A DNA stretch of 64,000 bases from Amorphophallus konjac (taxonomy: Eukaryota; Streptophyta; Magnoliopsida; Alismatales; Araceae). Numbering within the stretch: the first letter of the stretch is position 1; every line of letters starts with the position of its first letter. Shown here piece after piece: positions 1 to 10,622 of this stretch. The stretch lies in NCBI GenBank assembly GCA_022559845.1, contig CM040121.1, positions 510,240,566 to 510,304,565 of the forward strand. Reading direction: 5' to 3'. The notes beneath the pieces are model-generated. The model worked only from the letters and a program-made list of their open reading frames with translations, searched no databases and had not been told where the DNA came from. A program made the position numbers and the translations under genes.

Positions 1-498
1 AGATTGAATGTATATGCTTTCCTTGCTCTCATCCTGCGTTATCAATTTTTATAAATTCCTTGATCTCTACTGTCTGTATGCATGAATTGAAATATTAATC
101 ACTTAAAGCCTGTTAAGGTTTGAGATGTAATTCCTACTGAGCGATTCGCTCATCCAGTTGTTATCTAACCATTTCAGGTGATTTGGAGGACGACCCGATT
201 CCAGGAGGGGATGAGTCTGAGTGATAAGTGTAGAATTAGAATTGCCCCCTATTATTGTAATTTCATTATGTTGGGTCAATGTTGTAATCTGAACTATGTC
301 GGTATGTATGAGTTAGATCAATAAAGGGTATGAATTGATCCTTGTATTTGTAGAATCATCAGAATTATCAAATTAAAGGTTTAGCTTGCGCGCTCTTTTA
401 CTTGTCTAAGGTAGAAGCCCTTAGAATCTCTAGCTTGCTTTGGTTCTATATAAAGCACTGTTGCGCCGCGGGCAGGCTTCCGCGCTCGGGACGTGACA
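1..498 (+). mobile_element. 3' end of a Ty3/gypsy-type LTR, truncated by the window edge
   Basis: This AT-rich, gene-free stretch ends abruptly in CGGGACGTGACA at 498. Immediately to the right an open PMD-encoding exon on the minus strand begins in mid-codon context. The closing sequence resembles the terminus of the Tekay-like LTR at 43977 (CGGGTCGTTACA), so I read it as the 3' end of an LTR, probably chromovirus-type, whose element lies to the left. An open frame that seems to continue the PMD exon into it (to 381) is chance read-through. The match is at the terminus only, so the lineage is uncertain. Confidence 0.5.
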
Positions 499-1810
499 GT
501 CGTCTCCTTCTCCGAAGTCTGGGAGAGATCGGCAATCAGATGGGCAAGCAGAGCCGCTCCCCACGCGTAGTGTCCCACTCTGTCCAGATCCGCCAAGATC
601 CCGAGGAAATGGCAGTGGATGCCATCCCCCTTCGTCCCCAGCAGAAGGCGGCCCAAGAAGAAGAAAAGAAACCTCCGGAGCTCTAGATCCACTAGCTCCC
701 GCTCGCTCGGGTCCTGGGTGAAAGCTGCACGAGCGTCTCCCTCGAGTCGTGCCAGAAACTCCGCTCCAGTCTCGCTAACCCGCTGGCGCGGGTCGACGAA
801 TCCGAGCGCCTCCATGATCTCCACTCGGCCAACTACCCTGCTGTCCTTGTCAGTCACGCTCGTCTCTAACCGCAGCAGGTCCAGGACACTCTCTCGATAG
901 TCGGGGTAGGTGACCCCACTCACCGCCTCTCCGTCAACCCGTAGCCCGGTGATCCGAGCCACGTCCTCGAGTGTCGGCACCATGTTCCCCCAGGGCATCA
1001 GAAACGCCCGGCTCGGTGCGTGCCACCGCTCCCTCAATGCCTGGATAAGAGGAAGGTCGAGTCGGAAGGGCTCGATCCTAAGGAAAGCTCCAAAACCCAT
1101 GGCGTCCACACGCGCCCTCTGGAAGTCCGGCAGCCCACAGTATGATGCCACCACTAGGGACCAGCTGATCCGGCCCTTCATCACGTCCTACACACCACAA
1201 AACCAACAAAGAACACATCAGCATCATGAATAGTAATAAATAATAACACTGTATATACTACTTATTTATTTTATTTTATTTTTATTTTTAAAAAAAATAT
1301 TTATGTTTTTTTGGAGGCGTCCAACATCTTGGACGCCTCCTTTACATTTTCTTTATTTTATTTTTAGAAAAACCCAAAAACCAAAACAAAAATAAATAAA
1401 ATATATATATATTATCATGGAGGCATCCCCGGCCCTGGACGCCTCCTTATTTTTAATTCTATTTTTATTATTTATGTAAATAAATAAAAGAAAAAAAGAA
1501 AATGTGGAGGCGTCCAGGCTCTTGGACGCCTCCTTCCCTCACCAACCGGCCCTCACCACACGGCCTCTCGTCCGCCTATCCAGCCTATTAAACCAACAGA
1601 TTGAAGTTCCGAAGGGCTTACCGGGTCGTGATCGTCCTCTCCCGCGTCGCCAGCATCTACTGCAGCCTCTACGGCCAAAGGAGGAGCCTCCTCCTCCACG
1701 GCAATCTCCACCGCCGCAGCAGCCTCCTCGGCATCATCCCTCAGCCTCCTCGGACGACGAGCACGTCGTTTCTGCTTCTCTCCACCCTGGCTCGGGCCTC
1801 CTTGTTCCAT
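499..1810 (-). pseudogene. PMD (plant mobile domain) gene of Tat-1, truncated by an LTR insertion
   Basis: Two exons are visible on the minus strand. Exon 1 (1810 to about 1562) starts with ATG and encodes a charged, Ala/Glu/Arg-rich leader. Exon 2 starts after the acceptor TGTGTAG at 1188 and encodes a plant mobile domain (PF10536 type): GRISW, LPDFQRARVDAMGFGAFL, FLMPWGNMVPTLEDVARITG, YAWGAALLAHL. Its closest visible relative is exon 2 of the gene at 47611-51123, with the same motif order. The phase-0 join needs a GTGTGG donor; the better-looking donor 5 bases on is out of frame. The exon is cut at 498/499, a few residues before the expected splice donor, so later exons are lost or lie to the left. 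PMD proteins (MAIN/MAIL1 in Arabidopsis) act in TE silencing and genome stability; related domains are known in retroelements. Function here is not shown. Confidence 0.75.
1313..1533. repeat. Three copies of palindrome GGCGTCC-N8-GGACGCC in PMD intron 1 (Tat-1)
   Basis: Perfect or near-perfect 28-bp inverted repeats lie at 1313-1340, 1419-1446 and 1506-1533. The arms are conserved (GGAGGCGTCC / GGACGCCTCC), the spacer is always 8 bases, and the spacer sequence varies. They sit in AT-rich DNA inside the inferred first intron of the PMD gene. Confidence 0.9.
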
Positions 1811-1885
1811 TGGGACTAAGAATGGGTCGTCTGGTATGACTGGGTCGTCTGAATGAACAGTAAATGAGCTAGGGGGAGCCCCCCC

Positions 1886-1894
1886 ATATATATA
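1886..1894 (-). promoter_or_regulatory. TATA box of the Tat-1 PMD gene
   Basis: Read on the minus strand, CTATATATAT lies about 75 bases upstream of the ATG at 1810 and about 18 bases downstream of a cluster of four palindromes. Placement is that of a core promoter; activity is inferred. Confidence 0.55.
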
Positions 1895-1911
1895 GGGAAT
1901 CCACCTTCTTT

Positions 1912-2132
1912 GGGGCGTCCAGGCGCCTGGACGCCCCCACGTTTTTTATTTTTATTTTTTCAAAATTCAAAAAATTAGGGGCGTCCAGGCGCCTGGACGC
2001 CCCCAAAACAAAACTAAAAAAAATAAAAAAATAGGGGCGTCCAGGACCCCGGACGCTCCCAAAAAAAATATATATAAAAATTTCAAAACGAAAAATAAAA
2101 ACGTAGGGGCGTCCAGGCCCCTGGACGCCCCC
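1912..2132. repeat. Four copies of palindrome GGCGTCC-N8-GGACGCC upstream of the PMD promoter
   Basis: Copies at 1912-1938, 1978-2004, 2034-2060 and 2106-2132. Here the arms begin GGGGCGTCC rather than GGAGGCGTCC; the 8-base spacing is kept. They are separated by A/T-rich linkers of about 30-45 bases and lie directly upstream (minus-strand sense) of the TATA box at 1886-1894. Confidence 0.9.
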
Positions 2133-2313
2133 ATAATAAAAATTTAAAAAATAATAATAAAAGAGAAATAAGACAAGAGTATGTATATAATCCAAATAAA
2201 AGCACAAAATAAAACACAAAGAAAAAGAAAAATCACCAAAAAAATAATAATTAAGGGGACAGGGGTCCAAAACATCCAATGCCAGATTTTATTCCATCAG
2301 AAAGCAGAACGAG

Positions 2314-3701
2314 TTACATCAGGGGCTTAGGCACCTTAGGCCTTAACTTCCCCAGTTCGGTTACATAAGCTCTCCACAGCTCGCATTCTTCCCCCACATG
2401 CGCTAAGGCCTTTCCCGCAACACTTGTCTTCCAGGGTGCTTTGACGGCCTTCGCTTCCTTCGCATCCGCTTCAGTGCCCAACTCTCTCTTCTTCAAAGGA
2501 ACGATGCCAGTCGGTAGCGGGAACGAATGGCGTGGGATGCCAATCTGAAGGCAGCACCGATGCGCATTATAAAGGACGAACTCGGTCGCGCCGATCAGTT
2601 GAAGATCAACTTCGGGAGAAGGCCTCATGAGGAGATCAAGCGAAAGCAAACATGCCGGTGCGCAAGTGAAGAAGCTTTGTGTCACGATGCGGAAGTGAGA
2701 CCGCCAGTCTTCACGTTTCTTCAGCCACGGAACACGGTTCGCTACAGTGCCACTAAAGCCTAACACGTCGGCTATGTGATGAAGCGGGCTTTGTTGGAAG
2801 AGCTTCGAAGCGGTTGGCATTCCCTCACGGTGATCAAACTTGAAATGCAAATCCAGCCAGCAATTCAGGACAAGTGCGCAACCAAAAGGAGGCTTACCCA
2901 TGCTCGAGGCAGTAAGGTCACTATATAGGTAGGCAAGGACAGCGGGTCCCACCCTCTTTCCACGCCAGATCCCGCAGATGGCACTCAGTTGGTCTTCCTC
3001 CACCATGTTGTCGGTATAAGGAAACAAGAGAGCACCCGCCAGACAAATGGTGAACCCCTTCATGATTCCCTCAAAATAGTCATCGTCTGGTGACCCTCTC
3101 AGGGCGTCCATGACCCACTCCGTGAGCTTTTGGAGATCGATCCCCTTTTGAGTACGGACCTTTCGGGCTACGTCGGGTGGCATGAAGCTTCCGAGGACGC
3201 TTTCCGAAGTCCCCCGTGTCAGCATCCGCATAGCCTTCACCTCCCCGTCACTCTTGAATTTCTTCAATCCAAGCAGAAGTTCCACCTCCTCGAGGAGGAT
3301 GGTCGCCTCAAAGGTCGGGAAGATAAAAGTGTGGGTCTGGGGATGCCAGATCTCCACTAGTGCGCCCATAGCCGCCCAGTCCATACGAATCTTCTCGTAG
3401 TGTTTGGCGTGAATAAGGAGCCCCTGCAGATGCCACTTCGAGAGTATGGCCCTCATGCCGATGGAGATGTTGGAAGTTAGCTTTGAAAGCCATGGCAGTT
3501 TGGAAAACTTCCTCGGGCCTGGGAAGAGTGGATATGGCTGGAAGAGAAAAGAAAGAAGAAGAAATGAAGGAAGTAAGAAGAAGGTTCACGTGGAGAAATT
3601 TGAAAAGAATCAGCTTACCATATGTGACATGATCGTCCACTCAGATGACCCTCGAGGTCGGAGAGTCGCCTGATCTCGCTGCTAGGCCTGCTCCTCTTCA
3701 T
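2314..3701 (-). CDS. DUF7745/PMD-like antisense gene of Tat-1
   Basis: The main exon (3537 to 2314, about 407 codons) follows a CTTCCAG acceptor. It encodes SKWHLQGLL, ALVEIWHPQTHTFIFP, then FEATILLEEVELLLGL, an N-terminal block typical of PMD/DUF7745 proteins. Farther on come WRGKRVGPAVLAYLYSDL and a C-terminal IGIPRHSFPLP segment. It aligns along its length with the product of 52126-53573 in Tat-2. A first exon probably starts at ATG 3701 (MKRSRPSSE; the Tat-2 exon starts MKRSF) and ends at a GTAAGC donor at 3618. With that donor the junction is out of phase by one base, so either a small indel has occurred or another splice site is used. The gene lies antisense to the retroelement, between the PMD gene and the LTR. 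No function is known. Confidence 0.7.
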
Positions 3702-3814
3702 AATGCGGGAAGACTCTCCTTCCATCCTGAAATCTCTAGATTCTCCTCTCTTTCCTCTCCTGAGCTTCCAAAACCCACCTTGATGCTTTTGAATGAACTA
3801 GCCTAAGGGGAGTT

Positions 3815-3822
3815 CTTATAGG
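3815..3822 (-). promoter_or_regulatory. TATA box of the Tat-1 DUF7745-like gene
   Basis: CCTATAAG on the minus strand, about 115 bases upstream of ATG 3701. The Tat-2 homologue has CTCCTATAAG about 90 bases upstream of its ATG, which supports both as core promoters. Confidence 0.5.
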
Positions 3823-4897
3823 AAGGGTAGGGCGCTACAGGATAGAACATGTCACATCAGCAGTCAATGTCAGGATTTTGGCTAGATCTCCTTTCCATTG
3901 TGGTGCGATTCTGTTATGATGCTGTTACTTTCTGATGTTATTAATCCTTGCTGGCCTGTGCAGGTTTTACTAACGGACGTCTTTGTCCTGCCTCCTGTCC
4001 CACCTTTCATTGGTTGGTCCCACCTTATCATGCATCGTAGTATATGATACCTACGCTACTAGAACATGTCAAGGACCTTGCGGCCCGAACGAATCTGGGA
4101 TTTGAGTTCCCTTCAACAAAAATGGTGATGATCCCGAAGAATTTGGGTTGTACGGATAGGCCGTTAACTTGTGGTAGCATGGGGACGACGGTTCCATTCA
4201 GTGAGTTGGTGCGCGGATAAACGGGCCCCAGCCCAGTGTCGGCTCACTGGATCGGTATCCTGACCCGTTCTTAACAAGTTGACAATATTATCCTTGGCTA
4301 TTTTCTATTTTAGTTTATTTTAAATTTTTCTTTAAGCCCAGCATGTATTCATATAGGACTTTGATTTATTGCGGAAGATCATTCAAGTGATTTCATTGCG
4401 AAAGCCGCTGTGCTTCAATTCTTACAAATATGAGATATTCCACTCCGAATGAAATACTGAGTTTCCTTGAAACGGCCCTACGTTGCTCTTCCAAAGGAGA
4501 CCTTTGTTTGGACAGACCCTCAGATATTCCTTTACTTTTTACCTTGTTTGACCCACCTTGGCTGCAGCACTTCCACATTGGCTGGTAACCGCTCCCCAAA
4601 GGTGAAACCTGCAGGTTTATGACCCAGGTACTTCCACACCGAGAAGTTGGTCTCCTTTATTTTCGTGCCTGAGTGCACATTTCACCCTCCCTTATTTGAT
4701 CTCCGTCCAAGCAACCGTCAAGACTTGAAAGACCTCCTTCAAGGTCGCCTCATTGAAACTTCAGGAAAGATTCCAGACAGTAACGTCAAAAGCGTGTCTC
4801 ATCACACCTTGGCATCAACTTATCAGTCTGCTCCCACTTCATTTCACTCCACTTCGAAACCATTCCACTACATGTCGCTCCCTTGCAAAGCAGACGC
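3823..4897. other. Non-coding 3' region of Tat-1 between the antisense genes and the LTR
   Basis: No convincing coding sequence. The right end (about 4800-4897), read on the minus strand, resembles the region next to the Tat-2 3' LTR (46286-46400): both have a TTGCAAGGGA segment, then a run rich in GTAGTGGA and GAAGTGGAGTG-like blocks. This shared tract supports reading both as LTR-proximal ends of related elements. Confidence 0.6.
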
Positions 4898-4911
4898 CAA
4901 GGCGGGACAGC
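4898..4911 (+). other. Polypurine tract of Tat-1
   Basis: CAAGGCGGGACAGC is purine-rich and abuts the TG that opens the LTR at 4912. In Tat-2 the corresponding tract abuts the LTR at 46276. This fixes Tat-1 as plus-strand oriented, with the LTR at 4912 as its 3' LTR. Confidence 0.6.
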
Positions 4912-5172
4912 TGTAGACACGCTATTCTTGACGTCTCCTGAGAAAGTCTCATATCACTATACAACGCCCCGCGACGGCTTACGCGTTTTGAATCACTTGA
5001 GTGCTTCCTTTTCTTGAGTCTTCTTCCGCCCTTTTCGGCATCCGGAATCGTCTCGTCACGGCATTCGGACGGCATCAACACCAGTCAGACGCATCAGGAG
5101 GTTCCGGAACCAGGAAGGGTGTCTGCCGGGCGGCCGCCAACGCCTGAACTGAGGACCCGGGTGGGTCTTTAT

Positions 5173-5691
5173 GGGGGCGTCCAGGCCCCTGGACGCCCCC
5201 ATTCTTTTAATTTCCTTTTAATTTATTTTTCGAAGAACAAAATTAAATAAAAAATAATATATTAATGGAGGCGTCCAGGCCCCTGGACGCCTCCATAAAA
5301 ATAAGTATAAAAAATTAAAACGCCAGCTTTGGCATAAAAATAAAACAAAAAAATAAAAATAATATATTTATGGAGGCTTCCAGGTCCCTGGACGCCTCCA
5401 TCAACTCCCTCACGGGCGCCGCCCACCGAACGACGATTTGTCGTGTGTGAAAAAAGCCAAATTATGGAGACGTCCAGCTAGTTGGACGCGCCCATTTCTG
5501 AATCACGAGGCGCCGCTCACAAAACCACGCGTTGTGCCAAACCGCGTGCGGCCGTCGGTGGTGTTCGGTGGACCTGTTGGAGGCATCCGGGGCCCTGGAC
5601 GCCTCCACAAAAATATTCTAAAAAAATAAATAAAAATAGAATAAAATATTAGTTCGGCCCTGATGGAGGTGTCCAGGGTCCTGGACGCCTC
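5173..5691. repeat. Six copies of palindrome GGCGTCC-N8-GGACGCC in LTR U3
   Basis: Copies at 5173-5200, 5267-5294, 5372-5399, about 5466-5492, 5579-5606 and 5664-5691. Arms vary slightly (for example GGCTTCC, GACGTCC, GGTGTCC), spacing stays 8. The last copy ends 15 bases before the LTR TATA box. Confidence 0.9.
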
Positions 5692-5706
5692 CACTCTCCG
5701 GAGCCC

Positions 5707-5714
5707 TATAAATA
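5707..5714 (+). promoter_or_regulatory. LTR TATA box of Tat-1
   Basis: TATAAATA within CCCTATAAATAGAGGCCC, a canonical plant TATA box, directly downstream of the palindrome cluster. It would start genomic transcripts about 30 bases to the right. Confidence 0.65.
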
Positions 5715-6334
5715 GAGGCCCACCCCCTCAGTTCTGGAGGAGCTTCTAAGAGATCCGATAGGCTGCCAGAGCCCAAAGGCTACGGAGTCATTTCTAACCC
5801 GTGGGGTCTTTTATAGGTGGAGGTTCTGCCGACTTCTCGGGTGCCCACGCTCGCGAGAGGAAGGTCGTCTTCATCCACCGCGCTTCCACGTCGTCCCTAC
5901 GCTGCCGGAGCTCCGCCGGATCTCACCCTCGGCTCCTCCAATAAGCCTTTTCTTCCCCTTTTTCTTCATAGTTCTTTACATTCATCATACTGCATCCTCT
6001 ATCTCCCTACATAAGGGCGCCGTCTCTTGCATACTTCTTGCATTCATCATCGCATTTTCCTCCTACTCGAGTCCGAGAGGGGTTTAATACCACACCAACC
6101 AGGTGTGTGTCAGGTCACGATCTCGTTACTTTTATTGCAAGGAATTGTTACTACACTGCCATTTTCTAATTTCGTTCGTTTATTATCTACTGTTTTGTAA
6201 GGGTAACCAAGGAAAACCCTCTCCGTCGGCCGGCCGAAGGGGGAGGAAGAAGCAACCCGCCATCTCCCGCTCTTGAGGTAGGCGGGATCACTTTCTTTAT
6301 TTTGGGGTCTTTTGGCCCCTGGCGATCACATCTT

Positions 6335-6720
6335 GTTCTCGAGACCGCGGCGAGTCACTTCCCCAATGGCCGTTTAAATTTCCGTTCTTATATTCTCTTT
6401 ATATTCTGTTATATTCTGCTCATATTCTCGAGGCCGCGGCGAGTCACTTTCCCAATGGTCGTTTAAATTCCCGTTCTTATATGTTATATTCTTATCTATT
6501 CATATTCTCGAGGCCGCGGCGAGTCACTTCCCCAATGGCCGTTTAAATTTTCATTCTTATATTCTCTTTATATTCTGTTATATTCTGCTCATATTCTCGA
6601 GGCCGCGGCGAGTCACTTCCCCAATGGCCGTTTCAATTCTTGCTATTTAATTTCTGCACCATTCCCGTCCCCCCGAGGCCGCGGCGAGTCACTTCCCGCT
6701 ATGGCCATTTAACCCCCATA
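6335..6720 (+). repeat. Five tandem copies of a 75-89 bp repeat
   Basis: Each copy contains CTCGAGGCCGCGGCGAGTCA followed by CTTCCCCAATGGCC and an AT-rich tail. Copies start near 6339, 6427, 6508, 6597 and 6672. They lie at or just past the Tat-1 LTR edge; whether they belong to its U5 or to the flanking CACTA element is not resolved. Confidence 0.8.
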
Positions 6721-6807
6721 TCTTACTATATTACATTTGTCCCGCTCGCCCCGCCGGAGTAATCTCCCGTGGTGGCCCCTTCTCTCTTCTCTTATTTCTG
6801 TGTTGCA

Positions 6808-6911
6808 GCAAACAAAAGAGGAGCCCGCGCGCTCCGCGTCTTCTCCGCTTCCCCGAACCGCGTGACGTCGCTCACACCGTTGACGAATCCTCTGATTTTG
6901 AAACTGACACA
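6808..6911 (+). CDS. Possible upstream exon of the CACTA-1 gene
   Basis: A strong pyrimidine tract and acceptor (TTCTGTGTTGCAG, ending 6807) precede an open GC-rich stretch that closes near a GTATCA donor at 6912. One frame reads an Arg/Pro-rich segment ending in ESSDFETDT, of the acidic kind often found before CACTA protease domains. Its link to the Ulp1 exons is not proven. Confidence 0.3.
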
Positions 6912-7261
6912 GTATCAATGTTTTTAATTTGCTTTCATTGGAATTAAATTTGTTGAATTTTTGTTGACATTTCTATGTAATGTTACAAGGGAAAGAAAAT
7001 TGTCTCGAAACTTGAGTTCTCAAAGACCATTATGGAAAGACCTGCACAGGGTCCTCAGATCCATAGTATGGTTGCAACAGATCACGTCCATAAGCTCCCC
7101 TCTCGATCGAGCTCTGCAGAGGCGAAAATGGTGAAAGATATCTCCACAATTTACACTTCGAGTCGAAGGGCACGAATTTTTGATTCAAATGGATTTTAAC
7201 AATATATAGAGTTTGAACGCCACCTCTTTATCTTGTTATTGTACATAAACTTTTATGTTGT

Positions 7262-8540
7262 TTGTATTACAACATTGTGAGCATGTTTAAACATTGTAGG
7301 CACATATTTACTAAAATCCCTAATGATGTGAAGGCCCGCTTTGGGTGTTTTGATTGCCTGTGGTATAATGCATGGTTAAACGGTAATTGTGAGAAAGTGT
7401 TGTCATGGATTAAGGACCAGAGTATATTCTCAAAGGCATACACATTTGTGCCAATTGTTTGTTGGTATGTACTCTTCAAGTGTTGACCCTAATAATTGGT
7501 TTTAATAGCTATATTATGAATTTGGTTGTATCATACCACTTCGATGCAGGGGTCATTGGAGCCTGGTCATCTTATGCAACCTTGGACAGGGGTTTACATC
7601 GAAGGCAAAGCCATGCATTCTGTACCTCGACTCTCTCCGGTCGGCTGGACCAAACCTTCATGAGAAAGACATTAGGAGGTAATGTAAAGCAATGAACTTT
7701 AGATATATGGTCCATATGGTTTACTTTTTATAGTCATATGTTATATTTTTCACTGCTATTTAATTTGATTACATGGTCGTTATTGTTGCTTGATTTACTA
7801 TTTATTGTTGGGCTTCTATGTAGGTTCGTCATGGACATTTACAAGAGTGAAGGGAACATAGCAACAATAGATGACACTGTCACCATTCCACTTTATGCAC
7901 CACAGGTAAGTATCCTACACTTGCATTTGTCAATGAGTGGAACATGAGACTTGGAATTTTACATATTCTCATATGCAAGTAGATATTATTTTTGACTTTG
8001 ATTACTTTTAATCTATCTATAGGTTCCTCAACAAAGGAATGGTGAACAATGTGGTCATTTTGTGCTATATTTCATTCACCTATTCATTGAAGCTGCCCCA
8101 GAGAACTTTTCTGGTGAAGGATATCCAGACTTTGTATGTTATCTTATGTATCATTTTCTGCAATTTATGTTGAACTCTTCTTCAATGATATAGTAATGTT
8201 TGTTCTGCTTCATTTTTTTTTAACTTTACAATTGCATGAGGGTTGGTTTGTTCCTGCAGATGTAGATTTGTTTGAGAACTTGGCCTGCACTTTCATCAGT
8301 AGAAATGATCAATCCAGATTACATGACAAGGAGGTCGAGCCTGGTCAAGTAAAAGACACTGAGGGAACGCTTCAGATGAAGATTGAAGAAATAGAGACGA
8401 AGGGAAAGCTTGAGTCTAAAAATGAAGTAAAAGACATTCAGGGAAATCTTGCGAGCGAAGAGGAGGAAGAAACAAAGGTAGAAGGTGTTGTTGCAAAAAC
8501 TTGTACAGCAGGGGAAGGAAGCCAAAGGTCCAAAAGATGA
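7262..8540 (+). CDS. Ulp1/SENP-type cysteine protease gene of CACTA-1
   Basis: Five exons join cleanly: about 7262-7464, 7550-7678, 7824-7905, 8023-8133 and 8241-8540 (TGA). The product has the C48 peptidase layout: KAYTFVPIVCWGHWSLVI (catalytic His in GHWS, created across the first intron), CILYLDSLRSAG (Asp), then VPQQRNGEQCGHFVLYFI (oxyanion Gln and catalytic Cys), and GWFVPADVDLFENLA. A Glu/Lys-rich tail ends EGSQRSKR. Ulp1-family enzymes cleave SUMO-like modifiers; many plant CACTA and MULE elements carry one of unknown role. The 5' end is not defined. No frameshift or premature stop is seen in these exons. The next gene begins 33 bases downstream in the same frame, so a fusion interrupted only by this TGA is possible. 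Confidence 0.8.
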
Positions 8541-8573
8541 TGTTCTTACACTGCTTATCGCGATGTACATGCC

Positions 8574-10622
8574 ATGGACGGCACACAACGTATTTGTGTG
8601 AAGTGGAATATGTTGGGCCAGCCAGTTGGGTCAGGTGGCGGTTCGTTAAGAACATTTTTAGGCACGCTTGCAAGGAATGATGAAAAATTACCAATCAATT
8701 ACTCTAATTGGAGGAAAGTGCCTCGCATTCATAAAGAAGATGTATGGGACTACATACAGGTAACACTGTGTTGATAATACATTTTTATGTTCCTTCAACT
8801 AATTCTTTTATCATCAAATCCTATTTGGATATTTATAATCAATTACGTAGTTTTAATTTTTGAATAGAGGAAGTATGATATACCAAAAGAGGCAAGAAGG
8901 TGGGTCCTGAAGGACCTTGCAAATAAATGGCGCTATTGGAAGTATAGAGTGTGCAAACTATATTACAAAAGGAGTGAAAAGGCAACCGATCAAGTCTTCC
9001 CAAATGCACTACACATTAATGAGGAACAATGGAAAGGGGCAGTTTCTTTGTGGTCAACTACACAGTGGCAGGTTTGATTCAAATGCATTGTCCGTATGCT
9101 TTGAGGTCAGCTAACTCTATTATTCAATTGATTGCAGAAAATGAGTGTAATGAACATAAAATGTAAGGTTTCTCAAAAGTGGGTCCATTGTGCTGGGACA
9201 GGCTCCCTTGCAGACATTTCTGAGGAGGTGATTTGTGGTTTATTTGTTAGGAGATTTTGTAGGGATCTTTTCCTTACATTATGTATGTGATTCTATTGAC
9301 ACCTCATTTTTGTTTGTTATAGCATGAGAGACATGGGTTGCACTTAGATCGTGCTGATTTGTTCATCAAAACACACAAGCGTAAGGATGGGGCCCCAATA
9401 AATGAGGCGGCTGGTCATGTCATTGTAAGTTTATCTTGACATATTGTGCTTAGAACACATTTCCATATGATTTTTTATGTATGCCATATTTCAAATTCTC
9501 TTCACCCATTTTTATTAGAAAAAAATGGGGATGTTAAAGACTTCCCAACCTTCAAGTTCAATGACAAGTAATGCCCATCAAGTTGCTACACAATATGATG
9601 TTTACTCCCAAATTCTCAGTAAGGAGAGGTCAGGCCGTGTGCGTGGTGTGGGTACAAGTCCCACACCATCTTCATCACGGGGGAAAGATACAAAGGAATC
9701 TCTTAGGGCGGAGAACAAAATGTTGGTGGATAGAATGAGGGATTTGGAGTCGTCAGTAGAAGTAAAGCTAGCAAAGATGGAAGAATTGATAAGAACATCG
9801 CATGTACATTATATCGCTTAAAATACTTGAGAATACTTTTATTACTTACTAATTTTGGTCCTCATCTCCTTTTAGAGTCATGGCAACAAGTATGAATTAT
9901 CTCCACATGTGCCTGCATCATCTGTTGCCAGTGCCTATGATGAATTTGGTGCAACATCTGACATGCAAAATGCTAACACCCTTGACGATCCAACAAAGGT
10001 AAAGACATTATATTGCTATCATAGAATATGTTTGATGTACTATGCATAAAGTGTCAAGTATGTATTTCATATTGGTTTTTGGGTGTTTGGAATGCAGGGA
10101 GCATATGTCTCGACATCTCATGACTCATTTTTAATTTCTGGAAGCACATGTGTCCCTCATGTGGTGTGTCAATGGGTGATGCACTCATAATTTTTATACA
10201 ATAACTATGTGAGCGTCATATTTTTTATGAATTATGTATGATAATACTCACCCAAGTGGATATATTTTGTGTTATGTTTAGTTGCCAGGTCGCAAAGTGA
10301 TCTTGCTAGACCTCGAGGGACAACATGTGGCAGTTGGCATGGTCATGTGCATCAACGAAGAAAAGGTCGTCATGGGAAGAAAAATTGGATCTGTGTATTG
10401 TGAAGTCCCTGTGCAATATGCTAGCCATCCAGACACACCATTGTTTGTGAAGGATCAGAATAGAAAAAGAATGAAAGATGCTATTGGGAGTCACATCTTG
10501 TGGCTCAAGGACTATGTAAGATCATTTCTAATTATACACGGCCATATCTTTTGATCTTATTTTGAATTACTGCAAACTTGATTATCATCTTCTCTCTTTT
10601 TCAGGTGTTGGTCCAGGTGTGA
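8574..10622 (+). CDS. Transposase_24 (Ptta/En-Spm) and DUF8039 gene of CACTA-1
   Basis: Exons I can place: 8574-8759, 8868-9071, 9138-9227, 9323-9424, 9519-9800, 9876-9998, about 10099-10163, 10282-10515, and a last short exon at 10605-10622 ending in TGA. Recognisable blocks are VKWNMLGQPVGS, YSNWRKVP, RKYDIPKEARRWVLKDLANK, THKRKDGAPINEAAG and YSQILSKERSGRVRGVGT, the signature of PF03004. A coiled-coil-like LRAENKMLVDRMRDLE follows, and then GRKVILLDLEGQHVAVGMV, a DUF8039-type block. These proteins are the small transposition-associated partner of CACTA elements, not the tnp2 catalytic protein; no tnp2 is visible in CACTA-1. The exons are open, so decay is slight. The exon at 10099 is the least certain. 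Confidence 0.75.

Larger units (their letters stand above)
4912..6330 (+). mobile_element. 3' LTR of Tat-1 (right boundary uncertain)
   Basis: Starts TGTAGACACG after the polypurine tract. U3 contains six palindromes (5173-5691), then a TATA box at 5707. About 600 bases of R/U5-like sequence follow. Tat-2's LTR is 1326 bp with its TATA about halfway, which predicts an end here near 6.3 kb. A matching inverted terminus (TCTACA) is not visible, and tandem repeats follow, so the end could lie anywhere from about 6290 to 6800. TGGCGATCACA at 6320-6330 matches the first ten bases of the Tat-2 primer-binding site. Confidence 0.6.

Noticed and set aside
6320..6330. Tat-1 LTR at 4912 read as a 5' LTR with a primer-binding site
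   Set aside because: The polypurine tract and the element-specific genes lie to its left, and no gag follows; the 10-base match may lie within U5, as it does in Tat-2.
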